Assembly: GCF_018221465.1 (NCBI RefSeq)
Contig: NZ_JAAIKR010000006.1
Span: 124,001 to 188,000, forward strand
Direction: 5' to 3'
DNA length: 64,000 nt
DNA from: Shewanella intestini
Lineage (GTDB): Bacteria; Pseudomonadota; Gammaproteobacteria; Enterobacterales; Shewanellaceae
Shown here: piece by piece, positions 36,486 to 45,441 of the stretch
How the letters are laid out: every line of letters begins with the position of its first letter
How positions within the stretch are numbered: the stretch's first letter is position 1
Notes under the pieces: model-generated
What the model was told of the DNA's origin: nothing
The model's database searches: none
The model's input: only the letters and a program-made list of their open reading frames with translations
Program-made: the position numbers and the translations under genes

Positions 36486-37622
36486 TTAATCCTCCAATGG
36501 CTTAGCAAATAAACTGGCAACGGCGTGAGCACCGATACCGACAGCGGTTGCACCTAATACAACAGCACCAATGGTGTCTGCAGTTGCATCTATGCCATGA
36601 AATAATTGTCTTCCAAGTGGCTTTTCAAAGTCAGCCATGTCATCCCAGAAATTAGGTTCAGAACACCCCATACAGCCATGTCCAGCAAGTACTGGCCAGC
36701 TTGTGTGTGCATTAAAACGTTCTGTTGGACAGTTGTTGTAAGTGTAAGGACCTTTACAACCCACTTTGTATAAACAGTAACCGTCTTTCGCTCCTTGATC
36801 GCCAAAGGTTTCAACAAATTCACCCGCATCAAAACGACCACGGCGTTCGCAGTTATCGTGAACACGTGCGCCATAAGCCCATTTAGGACGATTGAAGATA
36901 TCTAAAGCCGGTAATTTGCCGAACATGATGAAATACATCAATGTACCGACAATATTTTTTTCGCTCGGAGGGCAACCACCAAGGTTGATAACCGGCTTAT
37001 CGATGACTTCTTGTACGCCTTTTGCACCCGTTGGGTTGGGTGCAGCAGCTTGTACACCACCAAATGCAGCACAAGTACCGACAGAGATAATCGCTGCTGC
37101 ATTTTCAGCTGCGGCGGTGATAGTGTGAAGACCTGTGTGACCTTTACAACCAACCGTTAAATATGCACCGTTGTTTGCCGTTGGCACCGCACCTTCAACA
37201 GCAAGTAAATAGCGACCTTTATAAGTCTCTAATGCATTTTCAAGATTCTCTTCTGCTTGCCAACCGGCGGCTGCCATTAATGTTTCATGATACTCAAGTG
37301 AAATATGATCAAAAATTAAGGTGTCTAGGTTAGGCGTATCTGTACGAATGAGTGATTCAGAACACCCTGTACATTCAGCCATGTGTAACCAAATTAATGG
37401 CACACGGTCGGCTATTTCTGCTGCTTCAGCAACTAATGTGCTAAATGGAAGTGGCAATGCAAGCATTGCTGAGACTGCGCCAGTCCACTTCATAAAGTCA
37501 CGTCGTGTTATCCCTGATTCTTCCATCTTTTGTTGGAGGGATACCTTTTGCCTTGGGGCAAATTGACGTAGATATTCAAGGCGTTGTTTACCTTGTTCAT
37601 AGAGCGCTGCATGGTTGTCCAT
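36486..37622 (-). CDS. hyaA: [NiFe]-hydrogenase small subunit HyaA, Tat-exported
   Basis: A 378-residue electron-transfer subunit. A Tat signal (TRRDFMKWTG) directs the folded complex to the periplasm. The proximal cluster site reads AECTGCSESLIR and GTCAAFGGVQ, so the two extra cysteines of oxygen-tolerant enzymes (CTCC and GGC positions) are absent. LGGCPPSEKN, CERRGRFDAGEF, CLYKVGCKGP and HGCMGCSEPNFWD bind the other clusters. A C-terminal helix (IGAVVLGATAVGIGAHAVAS) anchors it in the membrane. It is the first gene of the operon, behind a perfect FNR-type box. Confidence 0.97.
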   Translation of the reverse strand: MDNHAALYEQGKQRLEYLRQFAPRQKVSLQQKMEESGITRRDFMKWTGAVSAMLALPLPFSTLVAEAAEIADRVPLIWLHMAECTGCSESLIRTDTPNLDTLIFDHISLEYHETLMAAAGWQAEENLENALETYKGRYLLAVEGAVPTANNGAYLTVGCKGHTGLHTITAAAENAAAIISVGTCAAFGGVQAAAPNPTGAKGVQEVIDKPVINLGGCPPSEKNIVGTLMYFIMFGKLPALDIFNRPKWAYGARVHDNCERRGRFDAGEFVETFGDQGAKDGYCLYKVGCKGPYTYNNCPTERFNAHTSWPVLAGHGCMGCSEPNFWDDMADFEKPLGRQLFHGIDATADTIGAVVLGATAVGIGAHAVASLFAKPLED

Positions 37623-37700
37623 AGTCTAACCTTTTATCATTTGCACAATGGGTTGATTTTATCCACTAACTGATAGTAAAGAGTGTAGACTCAATTCAAC

Positions 37701-37714
37701 TTGATATATATCAA
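37701..37714. promoter_or_regulatory. FNR/EtrA-type box upstream of hyaA
   Basis: TTGATATATATCAA is a perfect match to the FNR consensus TTGAT-N4-ATCAA. Its centre is about 85 bp upstream of the hyaA start codon. It predicts oxygen-dependent control by an FNR/EtrA (or CRP-family) protein. A second, imperfect site TTTATATAAATCAA lies at 37770-37783. Confidence 0.75.
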
Positions 37715-38028
37715 GCAAAATTAATTAATTTGATCTACGACTCATTAGGTTAAATGCTTATTTTTTTAATTTATATAAATCAACCACTTAAAATAGGCAC
37801 GTGTATGGTTAAACTTTATTTAATATTGACTAAACCATTGAACTTTCATATTTTTAGGTAATCTAAAGTGCCATTATTTTCTCTTGCATGGCCATCAAGG
37901 GGCATAATTGTGATAAATGCACGTTTATGGCTAACTTTTTAAGAAAAGGTCAAAGTCTATTTGTTAATTAAGCTAAAAATAATGCAGTGGGATATATGGT
38001 ATTTGGGCTAATTAGACGTCATAAATAA

Positions 38029-38059
38029 ACTAATACCCTGAATAAACTGGGTATTAGTT
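38029..38059. terminator. Terminator after the LRR kinase
   Basis: ACTAATACCC pairs with GGGTATTAGT over a ten-base loop. It follows the stop codon of the leftward kinase gene; the T-rich run on the minus strand is interrupted (TTTATTTATG). Confidence 0.65.
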
Positions 38060-38075
38060 ATTTTGATTAAGCAGG

Positions 38076-39497
38076 TTAACCTAGTTGGTTAAGTTGTGTT
38101 TCTAATGCTGTAAATGTCGGTCTTGCAAACGCATTATCTTGTTGGCACTGCAAGACTAAACACATTAGTTTTTGTGCGGTAGTTGATGCTGTTTGCTCAG
38201 GTTGTGTTAGCTCAATATCCGTTGTTGAAATGTAACCTAAGTTAAGTTGCTGTTGCAGTAAATCCTCTAACATATTTCCCCAAGCACGAACTTCAATTGC
38301 TTGCATTAACTGTGCTTGAGTTGGCGTTAGCGTAGTTAAATCTGACGCTGCGCCAAAGTCACCAAATAACATATTGGCTTGCGTATCTATCATGGTGTTA
38401 TGCGCGTATATGTCACCATGGCTGACTTGATTGTGATGCAAGTGGTTTAGTGCATTGGCCATGCTGGTCATTACCTTTATGATATGAGCCATGCTGATAT
38501 CCATATCGGTAGAAAAGGTATCACGGGTACACGTGATTAAAGACGGTGGTAGGCCTAAGTTGTAAAAATGTGCAGGGATGAGCTCCATGACTAAGCCTAA
38601 TTGCCCTGGTTGCGTCACCTGTGCCAACACCTTAATTAAATTAGGGTGATGCCCCGCGCTTAAACAACAATGCAGTTCATCACTTGGGTATCCATCAGAG
38701 GTGACCGCACCTCGAAACATTTTAACCGCCACTTCTTTGTCTGTCATTGCTGTCAGCTTATCTTTCGCTGCAGCGGTTTCCTTGTGTTGATGTTGAGCAT
38801 TGTTTACCGATGGCTGCCGCCAAGTTGCTTGGTAAATGACCCCTGATGCTCCTTGACCTAAATGGTCGCCTAATTGCAACTCCTCAAGCTTGGCGTGGCA
38901 AAAGTTATTGTGAGTTTGCTGGCGATCAGTTGCGGGGTTGCCACTAAATGCTAACCAAGCCAATTTAGGCATTGAAAGTAGCCATTGAGGAATAACGTCA
39001 AGCTGATTAGCTGACACACGTAATAATTCAAGTTCTTGGCATTGCTGCATGCTTGAAGGCAACGTTGTGAGCTGGTTTCCCGCCAGAGCAAATTTCTTTA
39101 GTCGAGATAAATCGCCGATTGAGTCGGGCAGTTGGGTGAGTTTATTGTCAGTTAAAATAAGCCAACGGGTTGCTAACGGGAAACAATTTTCAGCCGCGTA
39201 AGTAATTTGGTTGGCTTTAAAACCAATCATTTCAAGCTTTGGGCATTGAGCAATAATGGCTGGTATTTCACTAAAACAATTAAACGACAAAAACAGGATT
39301 TTAAGCTCAGTAAGTTGAGCAAATTCATCGGGCAGGCTGCTTAAGCGATTGTTGGATAAATCGAGCACTTCAAGCGTGCTGGCCAATTGCAGTATTTCCA
39401 GTGGAAATTGGGTTAATTGCTCTGCTATTTGTAAGCGTTTTAGGCCGGTATGGGTTAATTCACCTGATGTTAATTGAGCTAGCGTGTGCAAAAGCAA
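38076..39497 (-). CDS. Leucine-rich-repeat protein kinase
   Basis: A 473-residue protein with no signal peptide. Residues about 15-190 form seven or so leucine-rich repeats (LEVLDLSNNRLSSLPDEF, LKKFALAGNQLTTLPSSM). Residues about 208-470 are a Hanks-type kinase: glycine loop GQGASGVIY, catalytic Lys in VAVKMFRG, catalytic loop HGDIYAHNTM with Gly in place of Arg of HRD, and DFG in FGDFGAASD. A linker insert (HQHKETAAAKDKLTAM) sits between strands. LRR-kinase fusions of this type are scattered in gammaproteobacteria; the target is unknown. It stands alone between two terminators. Confidence 0.87.
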   Translation of the reverse strand: MLLHTLAQLTSGELTHTGLKRLQIAEQLTQFPLEILQLASTLEVLDLSNNRLSSLPDEFAQLTELKILFLSFNCFSEIPAIIAQCPKLEMIGFKANQITYAAENCFPLATRWLILTDNKLTQLPDSIGDLSRLKKFALAGNQLTTLPSSMQQCQELELLRVSANQLDVIPQWLLSMPKLAWLAFSGNPATDRQQTHNNFCHAKLEELQLGDHLGQGASGVIYQATWRQPSVNNAQHQHKETAAAKDKLTAMTDKEVAVKMFRGAVTSDGYPSDELHCCLSAGHHPNLIKVLAQVTQPGQLGLVMELIPAHFYNLGLPPSLITCTRDTFSTDMDISMAHIIKVMTSMANALNHLHHNQVSHGDIYAHNTMIDTQANMLFGDFGAASDLTTLTPTQAQLMQAIEVRAWGNMLEDLLQQQLNLGYISTTDIELTQPEQTASTTAQKLMCLVLQCQQDNAFARPTFTALETQLNQLG

Positions 39498-39653
39498 TTC
39501 CTGAACGTGGCTTTAAAAATGGCGCTCATAATAAATCAACCTCAGCAATATAAACACTAAAACATCATAGATGCCGATGTTAGCACTAAAGAGAAAGGCT
39601 ATCGCCACTAGCGCTTTTATTAACATATGAACGGTATACCACAGCCACAAAAT

Positions 39654-39682
39654 AAAAATGAGAGCCTAAGCTCTCATTTTTT
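39654..39682. terminator. Bidirectional terminator after the BCCT transporter
   Basis: ATGAGAGC (39658-39665) pairs with GCTCTCAT (39670-39677) over a CTAA loop, with A and T tracts outside. It ends the BCCT-methyltransferase unit on the minus strand. Confidence 0.85.
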
Positions 39683-39702
39683 GTCTCGCTTTATCGCGTC
39701 TT

Positions 39703-39738
39703 ATTCATTGGGCGTAATTCATTGGGTGTAATTCATTG
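39703..39738. repeat. Short tandem repeat, about 2.5 x 14 bp
   Basis: ATTCATTGGGCGTA is followed by ATTCATTGGGTGTA and a partial ATTCATTG. It is non-coding, next to the terminator at 39654-39682. Confidence 0.75.
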
Positions 39739-39783
39739 TGCTTTGTCGAACGGTTAGTTAATTTTAAAAGGGTTAAGCTTGGG

Positions 39784-41307
39784 TTAATTAAGCGAATGCT
39801 TAGTCAGTTGGACTAGTTTAGCGTCAGACAAACCGTGTAATTCACTCATGAGTTGTTTTAGCAATATGGCAAAAATAAACATCATTGGTAGCCCTGCCAC
39901 AACACATAATGACTTAATGGTGCTAATACCGCCGCCGGCTAAAAACACACTAAAGCTAATTAATGCAATTGCCCCAGCCCATAATAATTTGACTTTATTG
40001 TCTGGGTCGCCGTTTAACTCTAAACGGTTGGTTGTCAGCATTGCCGTGGTGACGCTTGCACTAGACATGGTGGTTAACATAAAGAAGAACTGGATGATTA
40101 AAAACACCCCTAAAACGAACGAGCTTGCTGGCAAGGTTTTAATCAACGACACCACGGCAAAAGGTAAACCGCCTTCACTGACCCATTGCTGAACTGGAAA
40201 GCCGCCGAGCATTTGTGCCCAAACCGCATAACCACCAAAAATTGTGATGAAAAAAGCGCAACCTAATGAGCCCATGGAAATGGTGATTAATATGAGTTCC
40301 TTAATGCTGCGACCTTGGGATATTCGGGTAATAAACAACCCCATCATAATTAAGTAGGCGTAATACCAAAACCAATAATATTGCGTCCAACTTTGCGGGA
40401 ATCCACTTTGCTGAACGGGGTCTGTCCACAGTGACATTCTAAAAAAGTTATCGAGCATCATCCCAACAGAGTCGGTAATGTTATTTAGAATAAATTGTGG
40501 ATGGGTACTAAAAAGCAAAAATAAGCTGAAAGCAATGGCTGCAATAACGGTGTAATCAGACACTTTGCTGATGCCTTTATTAAAGTCCACTAGCATCACA
40601 AGCACTAATACCACCACAAACAACAAAATAATGCCGCCTTGTAAAGCAAGACTGTTGTGAATACCCAATAGATCAGCCGCGCCGGCACTGAGTAACGTAA
40701 CAGTTAATGATAGTGAGCTAGCAAATGCAGCTAATGTGCCAAATATAGCTAGTAAATCAATCGCCTTAGCTGCAATGGGGTTTTTACCTATTACTGACTC
40801 ACATAGGGTTGATACCTTTAATGAACGCTGCTTTTTGACATAAAAAGCATAGGCAAATGGAATAGCCGGAAAGCAATAAATTGCCCAGCCTGTTATCCCC
40901 CAATGGAACATTGAATAGGTGACCGCCCAGGCTGCTGCGGTATAGCTGTCAGCTTGGGCAAACAACGGAGGAGACTGTAAATAACTCATGGGTTCACCAA
41001 TCCCCCAATAAATTAATGATGCCCCCACACCGGCAGTAAAAATCATCCCACTATAAGTAAAGAGACTGTATTGTGGGGCGTGATTACCGAGTTTAATTTG
41101 GCCGTATTTAGAAAAGGCTAACCAAAATAAGAACCCTACTAAGGCTAAGCTTGCGAGTTCGACCAACCAGCCAAACCAATGGGTAACAAAATCCATTGCC
41201 ACATTCGTCATCGCTTGAGATTGTGTTGGAAATCCCGCTGCTAGAAATAATAAAACGATGACCAATAACACTGCGGGTAATGCTAAGGAGTAATTAAGAT
41301 TTTTCAA
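39784..41307 (-). CDS. BCCT-family betaine/carnitine/choline-type transporter
   Basis: About 507 residues with twelve membrane helices. The BCCT signature region is clear: GASLIYWGIGEPMSYL, then MFHWGITGWAIYCFPAIPFAYAFY. I place the start at TTG 41307 (LKNLNYSLAL), because GGAG lies 8 nt upstream; the longer frame to 41370 runs deep into the methyltransferase gene. The frame overlaps that gene by 14 bp, so the two are coupled. BCCT carriers import quaternary ammonium or sulfonium compounds such as glycine betaine or DMSP. The methyltransferase suggests that the imported compound is a methyl donor. Confidence 0.85.
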   Translation of the reverse strand: MKNLNYSLALPAVLLVIVLLFLAAGFPTQSQAMTNVAMDFVTHWFGWLVELASLALVGFLFWLAFSKYGQIKLGNHAPQYSLFTYSGMIFTAGVGASLIYWGIGEPMSYLQSPPLFAQADSYTAAAWAVTYSMFHWGITGWAIYCFPAIPFAYAFYVKKQRSLKVSTLCESVIGKNPIAAKAIDLLAIFGTLAAFASSLSLTVTLLSAGAADLLGIHNSLALQGGIILLFVVVLVLVMLVDFNKGISKVSDYTVIAAIAFSLFLLFSTHPQFILNNITDSVGMMLDNFFRMSLWTDPVQQSGFPQSWTQYYWFWYYAYLIMMGLFITRISQGRSIKELILITISMGSLGCAFFITIFGGYAVWAQMLGGFPVQQWVSEGGLPFAVVSLIKTLPASSFVLGVFLIIQFFFMLTTMSSASVTTAMLTTNRLELNGDPDNKVKLLWAGAIALISFSVFLAGGGISTIKSLCVVAGLPMMFIFAILLKQLMSELHGLSDAKLVQLTKHSLN

Positions 41308-42217
41308 TGCGATGACTCCAATTGCTAAGTGATTGAATATGGCTTGGTTCAATGCCGCAGCAACCGCCAATCACGCGTGCCCCAGCTTGATACCATTTTT
41401 TGGCAAAAGCCAAATAGTCTGCCGGCGTTAATTCACGCATACCTTGAATGGCATCATTCGCTTGATGGCCCGTTGTAATCGGGGTGAAGCTGTTTGCGTA
41501 AACGCCAATGACAATATCTACGTTATTAGCAGTAATAATGTCATTGGCAATAGCAATGGCTTGTTCGCATACTTCTGGAATGCAGCAGTTAAAATACACT
41601 CCCTGTGCGCCTGAATCGCAGACCTGTTGTACGACATCTTGCACGCGCTCACCTGATCGCAGCTTGGGTTCACCATCAAGACTGTCGGCCAAACTAAAGG
41701 AGTAACAACACGCTTTGTTTGTTGCTGATAGCACGTTTTCAATCACCCTAAATTCAGCCAAGCTCGACAGGGTTTCAGCTAACCACATATCCACATAAGC
41801 ATCTTGGGCGTCAAATAAGGTTTGGCTGATAGCTTTGGCGGTATCGGCTTTAAACAAGTCGGGGCGGTAACTGCCTAGTGCTGGAGGAATACAGCCGGCG
41901 ACTATTACTGACTGCGTGGCTTTATCTGCACAATCACGGGCAAGTTTGGCGGCCAGTTGTGCCAATGCAAACCCTTGCTCAGCGTATAACGCTTGACCTA
42001 AATGAAAGGGAACACATGCGTAACTATTGGCGGTAATAATTTCGGCGCCAGCATCAATAAAACCTTGGTGAGCTTGTTGCACACTTTGCGGCGCTTCAAT
42101 CAGCGCTTGTGCGCTCCATAATGGTTGGCTAAACGGCGCACCAATGCGTTTTAACTCGCGTCCCATTCCGCCATCAAGAATTGTTAATTTGCTCACTATA
42201 AACACCTTATACAACAT
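41294..42217 (-). CDS. Homocysteine S-methyltransferase family protein
   Basis: A 307-residue (beta/alpha)8 enzyme of the S-methyl_trans family. LDGGMGRELKRIG is the family start, and the zinc-binding cysteines are in VYFNCCIPE and IGGCCGIEP. These enzymes methylate homocysteine to methionine using S-methylmethionine, betaine or related donors. The adjacent BCCT carrier favours betaine or a sulfonium compound as donor, though MmuM-type use of S-methylmethionine cannot be excluded. It is the first gene of the two-gene operon. Confidence 0.87.
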   Translation of the reverse strand: MLYKVFIVSKLTILDGGMGRELKRIGAPFSQPLWSAQALIEAPQSVQQAHQGFIDAGAEIITANSYACVPFHLGQALYAEQGFALAQLAAKLARDCADKATQSVIVAGCIPPALGSYRPDLFKADTAKAISQTLFDAQDAYVDMWLAETLSSLAEFRVIENVLSATNKACCYSFSLADSLDGEPKLRSGERVQDVVQQVCDSGAQGVYFNCCIPEVCEQAIAIANDIITANNVDIVIGVYANSFTPITTGHQANDAIQGMRELTPADYLAFAKKWYQAGARVIGGCCGIEPSHIQSLSNWSHRIEKS

Positions 42218-42586
42218 AAAATAGAGGCTGGTATTTAACGAAAGATAGCCACTATTACAAGTGAAAACGGCTCACGCGCTAAATGAATAAAACTTGATTA
42301 AACCAAGCTACGGAAGGTTGTTGTTTAGCCTGTTGTATTTAAAGCTTTATTTCTTTCTGCTTAGCTGTTTTTTTTACTGATTTTATTAAAAAAAACACAT
42401 AAATAATTTATGTGATCTAGGCCGTTAAAATACAGTTTGGTTAATAGAGTAAATAAAGTGTTGAATTGGCGAGTTTGGGATGTTGTGTTTGTGAGTTGCA
42501 AAGGGCTGGTGATTTGCGGGCGTAGTCATGATGTTTAGTTGTGAATTTAAGCAGCCACAAGAGCTACTTAAATTCAGCAATGTTGG
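42218..42586. other. Intergenic region with a hairpin
   Basis: This is the promoter side of the methyltransferase operon and the 3' side of fhs. Apart from the hairpin at 42543-42575 I see nothing that I can name. Confidence 0.4.
42543..42575. terminator. Possible terminator hairpin after fhs
   Basis: GAATTTAAG (42543-42551) and CTTAAATTC (42567-42575) are perfect complements, with a partial AGC/GCT inner pair. It lies just after the fhs stop codon. No U tract follows on the minus strand, so termination is uncertain. Confidence 0.45.
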
Positions 42587-44299
42587 TTATGCTAAGCCAA
42601 CAATCTCACCATTTTGGTCGACATCAATATCTAAGTAGCCCGGCTTAATGCCTAAACCTGGCATGGTCATCACTTTACCCACTAACGCAGTAATAAAGCC
42701 TGCACCAGCATTGACTTTTAATTGTGTAATCGGCACTTCAAAGCCTGTTGGTACACCTTTTAACTTAGGGTCATGGCTAATCGACATTGGCGTTTTAGCA
42801 ATACAAATAGGCAGGGCGTTATAACCGTGAGTGTTTAACCAAGTTAGTTGCTCTTTGGCTTTATCTGACAGCGACACGCCTGATGCACCATAACCGACTT
42901 CCGCTAAGGTCAATAATTTCGTTTCAATACTTTGCTCAGTTTGATACAAACTGCAAAATTGAGAGTCTTGCTCACTGGCTTGCTTAACTAATTGCGCTAA
43001 ATCTTGTGCACCTTGTGCGCCTTTTGCAAAGGCTTCACTAATGGCGCTGCCAAACGCTGCGGTGGTGTTAATTTGTTGCTGTAGCCATTCAAGTTCAGTA
43101 TCAGTGTCGGTCGGGAAGCGGTTAATCGCCACGACAACTGGTGCGCCATAACGGCTAACATTGTTAATGTGCCATTGAAGGTTTTTAAAACCAGCGCTTA
43201 AACGGGCTAAATCAGGTAAGTTAATGTCGTTATCTGACTCAATGCCACTATTGGCTTTAAGGGCTTTTAGCGTGACGACAACTACCGCTGCACTTGGCTT
43301 GTAGCCTGAGTTTCTGACTTTAATATTGCTGAATTTTTCAAATCCCATATCAGATCCAAAGCCGGCTTCAGTGACAACATAATCGGATAATTTAGAGGCA
43401 ATATTGTCAGCAATAATCGATGAGTTACCGTGGGCGATATTAGCAAAAGGGCCAGCGTGAACAAAACAGGGATCGCCAGATAAGGTTTGCATTAAGGTCG
43501 GCTTAATTGCATCAACCATCACCGCCGTCATCGCACCTGCTACTCCCAGCATTTGTGCGGTAATCGGGTTACCGTCAACATCTAATGCTAATACTAAGCG
43601 AGCAATACGTTGTTTTAAATCATCAATGTCTTGGCTTAACGCTAAGATAGCCATTAATTCAGACGCGGCCGTAATATCAAAACCTGATTGATGTACCGGG
43701 CCGTTAACGGCACCAAAACCCACTTCAATTTGTCGTAAGCTGCGCTCATTATGGTCAACCACGCGACGCCAAAGAATGTTTTCGCTGTCAATATTTAATG
43801 CTTCAAGCCCAGACGCTTCAGTAAAGGCTTGGGCGCCAAGACGTGTTTCGTGATACAAGCGAGCATCAATGGCTGCAGCCGCTAAGTTATGGGCGCTACT
43901 GACGGCGTGAATATCACCGGTTAAGTGTAAATTTAACTCTTCCATTGGCACAACTTGGGCGTAACCACCGCCAGCGGCTCCGCCTTTTATACCAAAAACC
44001 GGGCCCATGCTAGGCTGGCGAATACAAGCGCAGGCGTTTAAGCCAATGGCATTTAAGCCTTGGGTTAAGCCAATTGTGGTCACGGTTTTTCCTTCGCCGT
44101 GCGGAGTCGGAGTCACTGCTGTCACGATAATTAATTTAGCTTGAGGTTTGGCAGCTAAACGCTTAGCCACATCAAGTGATACTTTGGCTTTATGGTGGCC
44201 AAATAGTGATAATTCACTGTCTTCAATGCCCCATTTTTTTGCTATATCAGCAATTGGTTGGCATTGATGAAGACGTGAAATTTGAATATCTGAAAGCAT
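42587..44299 (-). CDS. fhs: Formate-tetrahydrofolate ligase
   Basis: A 570-residue ATP-dependent enzyme making 10-formyl-THF from formate and THF. The P-loop [16 protein letters not shown] is intact, as are the family blocks [23 protein letters not shown], the [11 protein letters not shown] region and [20 protein letters not shown] at the C-terminus. It feeds one-carbon units to purine and fMet-tRNA synthesis. It sits near the methyl-transfer operon but is separated by about 370 bp, so it is probably transcribed on its own. Confidence 0.96.
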   Translation of the reverse strand: MLSDIQISRLHQCQPIADIAKKWGIEDSELSLFGHHKAKVSLDVAKRLAAKPQAKLIIVTAVTPTPHGEGKTVTTIGLTQGLNAIGLNACACIRQPSMGPVFGIKGGAAGGGYAQVVPMEELNLHLTGDIHAVSSAHNLAAAAIDARLYHETRLGAQAFTEASGLEALNIDSENILWRRVVDHNERSLRQIEVGFGAVNGPVHQSGFDITAASELMAILALSQDIDDLKQRIARLVLALDVDGNPITAQMLGVAGAMTAVMVDAIKPTLMQTLSGDPCFVHAGPFANIAHGNSSIIADNIASKLSDYVVTEAGFGSDMGFEKFSNIKVRNSGYKPSAAVVVVTLKALKANSGIESDNDINLPDLARLSAGFKNLQWHINNVSRYGAPVVVAINRFPTDTDTELEWLQQQINTTAAFGSAISEAFAKGAQGAQDLAQLVKQASEQDSQFCSLYQTEQSIETKLLTLAEVGYGASGVSLSDKAKEQLTWLNTHGYNALPICIAKTPMSISHDPKLKGVPTGFEVPITQLKVNAGAGFITALVGKVMTMPGLGIKPGYLDIDVDQNGEIVGLA

Positions 44300-45441
44300 T
44301 CTTATATATCCGCAGTGGGGTTTTGTAGGGTAAATTTCGCCTGCAATATAGTTGATCTATCCTGCTGAGAAAATAGCCAGCGGTTGGCAATGTCTATTTT
44401 TATAATCCATATCAAAAAACGTGTAAGCAAGTTTGAGCAATTGTCTTTTTTAGTTCATTAAAAAGTGTCCTTAGTGTGATCTAGGTGGCAGTCTTTATGG
44501 TTATTTTTGCGTAGAAGATAAACTGAAACTGAGTGTTAATGGGCATACGTCGCCCAATAGCTTAGTGTGAGATTAACCAATTGTGTTCAGTGTTTTGTAT
44601 GTGGCACAAAAGTGCTCGTGCGATTTTCTGTGTACGGTTTTATTCTTGGTTTTATTCATTGATTCGGGCTTGTTTGCGTTAAATTGAGCCGAGATAACAT
44701 AAACCAATGTAAGAGAAATAAGAGGAAATCAAGGCCAATTAAAATAATGAAGCATGGCGCTGACGCCCTTGATGTTGAATATCGTCGTGGTTGAAAGAGG
44801 GCTTAATGTTGAATCGTTAACTGAGCAGATGACAAGGGAGATGAACGGTGATGGTATGACTTACAATCAAACGAGTAGGTTTCAATTACTTAAATAAAAT
44901 AATAAAAATGTGAACGGCAATGGTCCAAAGTTATAAATCAAGCAATACCTGGTGACTTTGAGGGGGCGATAATATCGGTTAAAAATATGGAAAACGTACG
45001 TATCCAAATTGTCTTTCAAATTGCTAGTGTGATAAATGAAATGATAGAAACAGCAACTGAGCGCAAACTCGACACAATTTGCTCACGCTGAGCGTTAAAT
45101 TTGCTTTCTTCATTTCACGGATTATTTTAAATTTTGATTGTCTCAAATGAAGAAAATAGTAGCTTTTTCAGCCTATTCTTCAGCTAATGCTTTAGCATTT
45201 TCAGGGGGAGCAGCTAATTTAGCTTGGCATTTTCTCTATTTTTTCATAGGGCTAACTGTGCCTTTTGATTTTGGGGTTATGATAAATATCTTTAATCTCG
45301 GGTATTGCTTAAAACAATAAGTAAAGGATGTATTTAATTTGGATGTTATTAATTGTGCTTCATGATTAACCTTTTGCTGGTTGAAACTGATAAGTTAACT
45401 GCTATTAATTAAGTATCGCGCATTGACCATTGGTACAACAT
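44300..45441. other. Long intergenic region upstream of fhs and the chemoreceptor
   Basis: About 1.1 kb between divergent genes, so it should hold both promoters. A 60-codon frame at 45138-45320 has a non-standard start, no clear ribosome site and no recognisable content. A small hairpin GCTCA-CGC-TGAGC lies at 45081-45093. Nothing else is supported. Confidence 0.4.

Larger units (their letters stand above)
37623..38075. other. Hydrogenase promoter region
   Basis: About 450 bp between hyaA and the LRR-kinase end. It contains the FNR-type palindrome at 37701-37714, a weaker half-matching copy (37770-37783) and the terminator at 38029-38059. No ORF is credible. Confidence 0.55.

Noticed and set aside
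45138-45320. 60-codon plus-strand ORF in the long gap before the chemoreceptor
   Set aside because: Non-standard start, hydrophobic but unpatterned, no ribosome site, no recognisable family.
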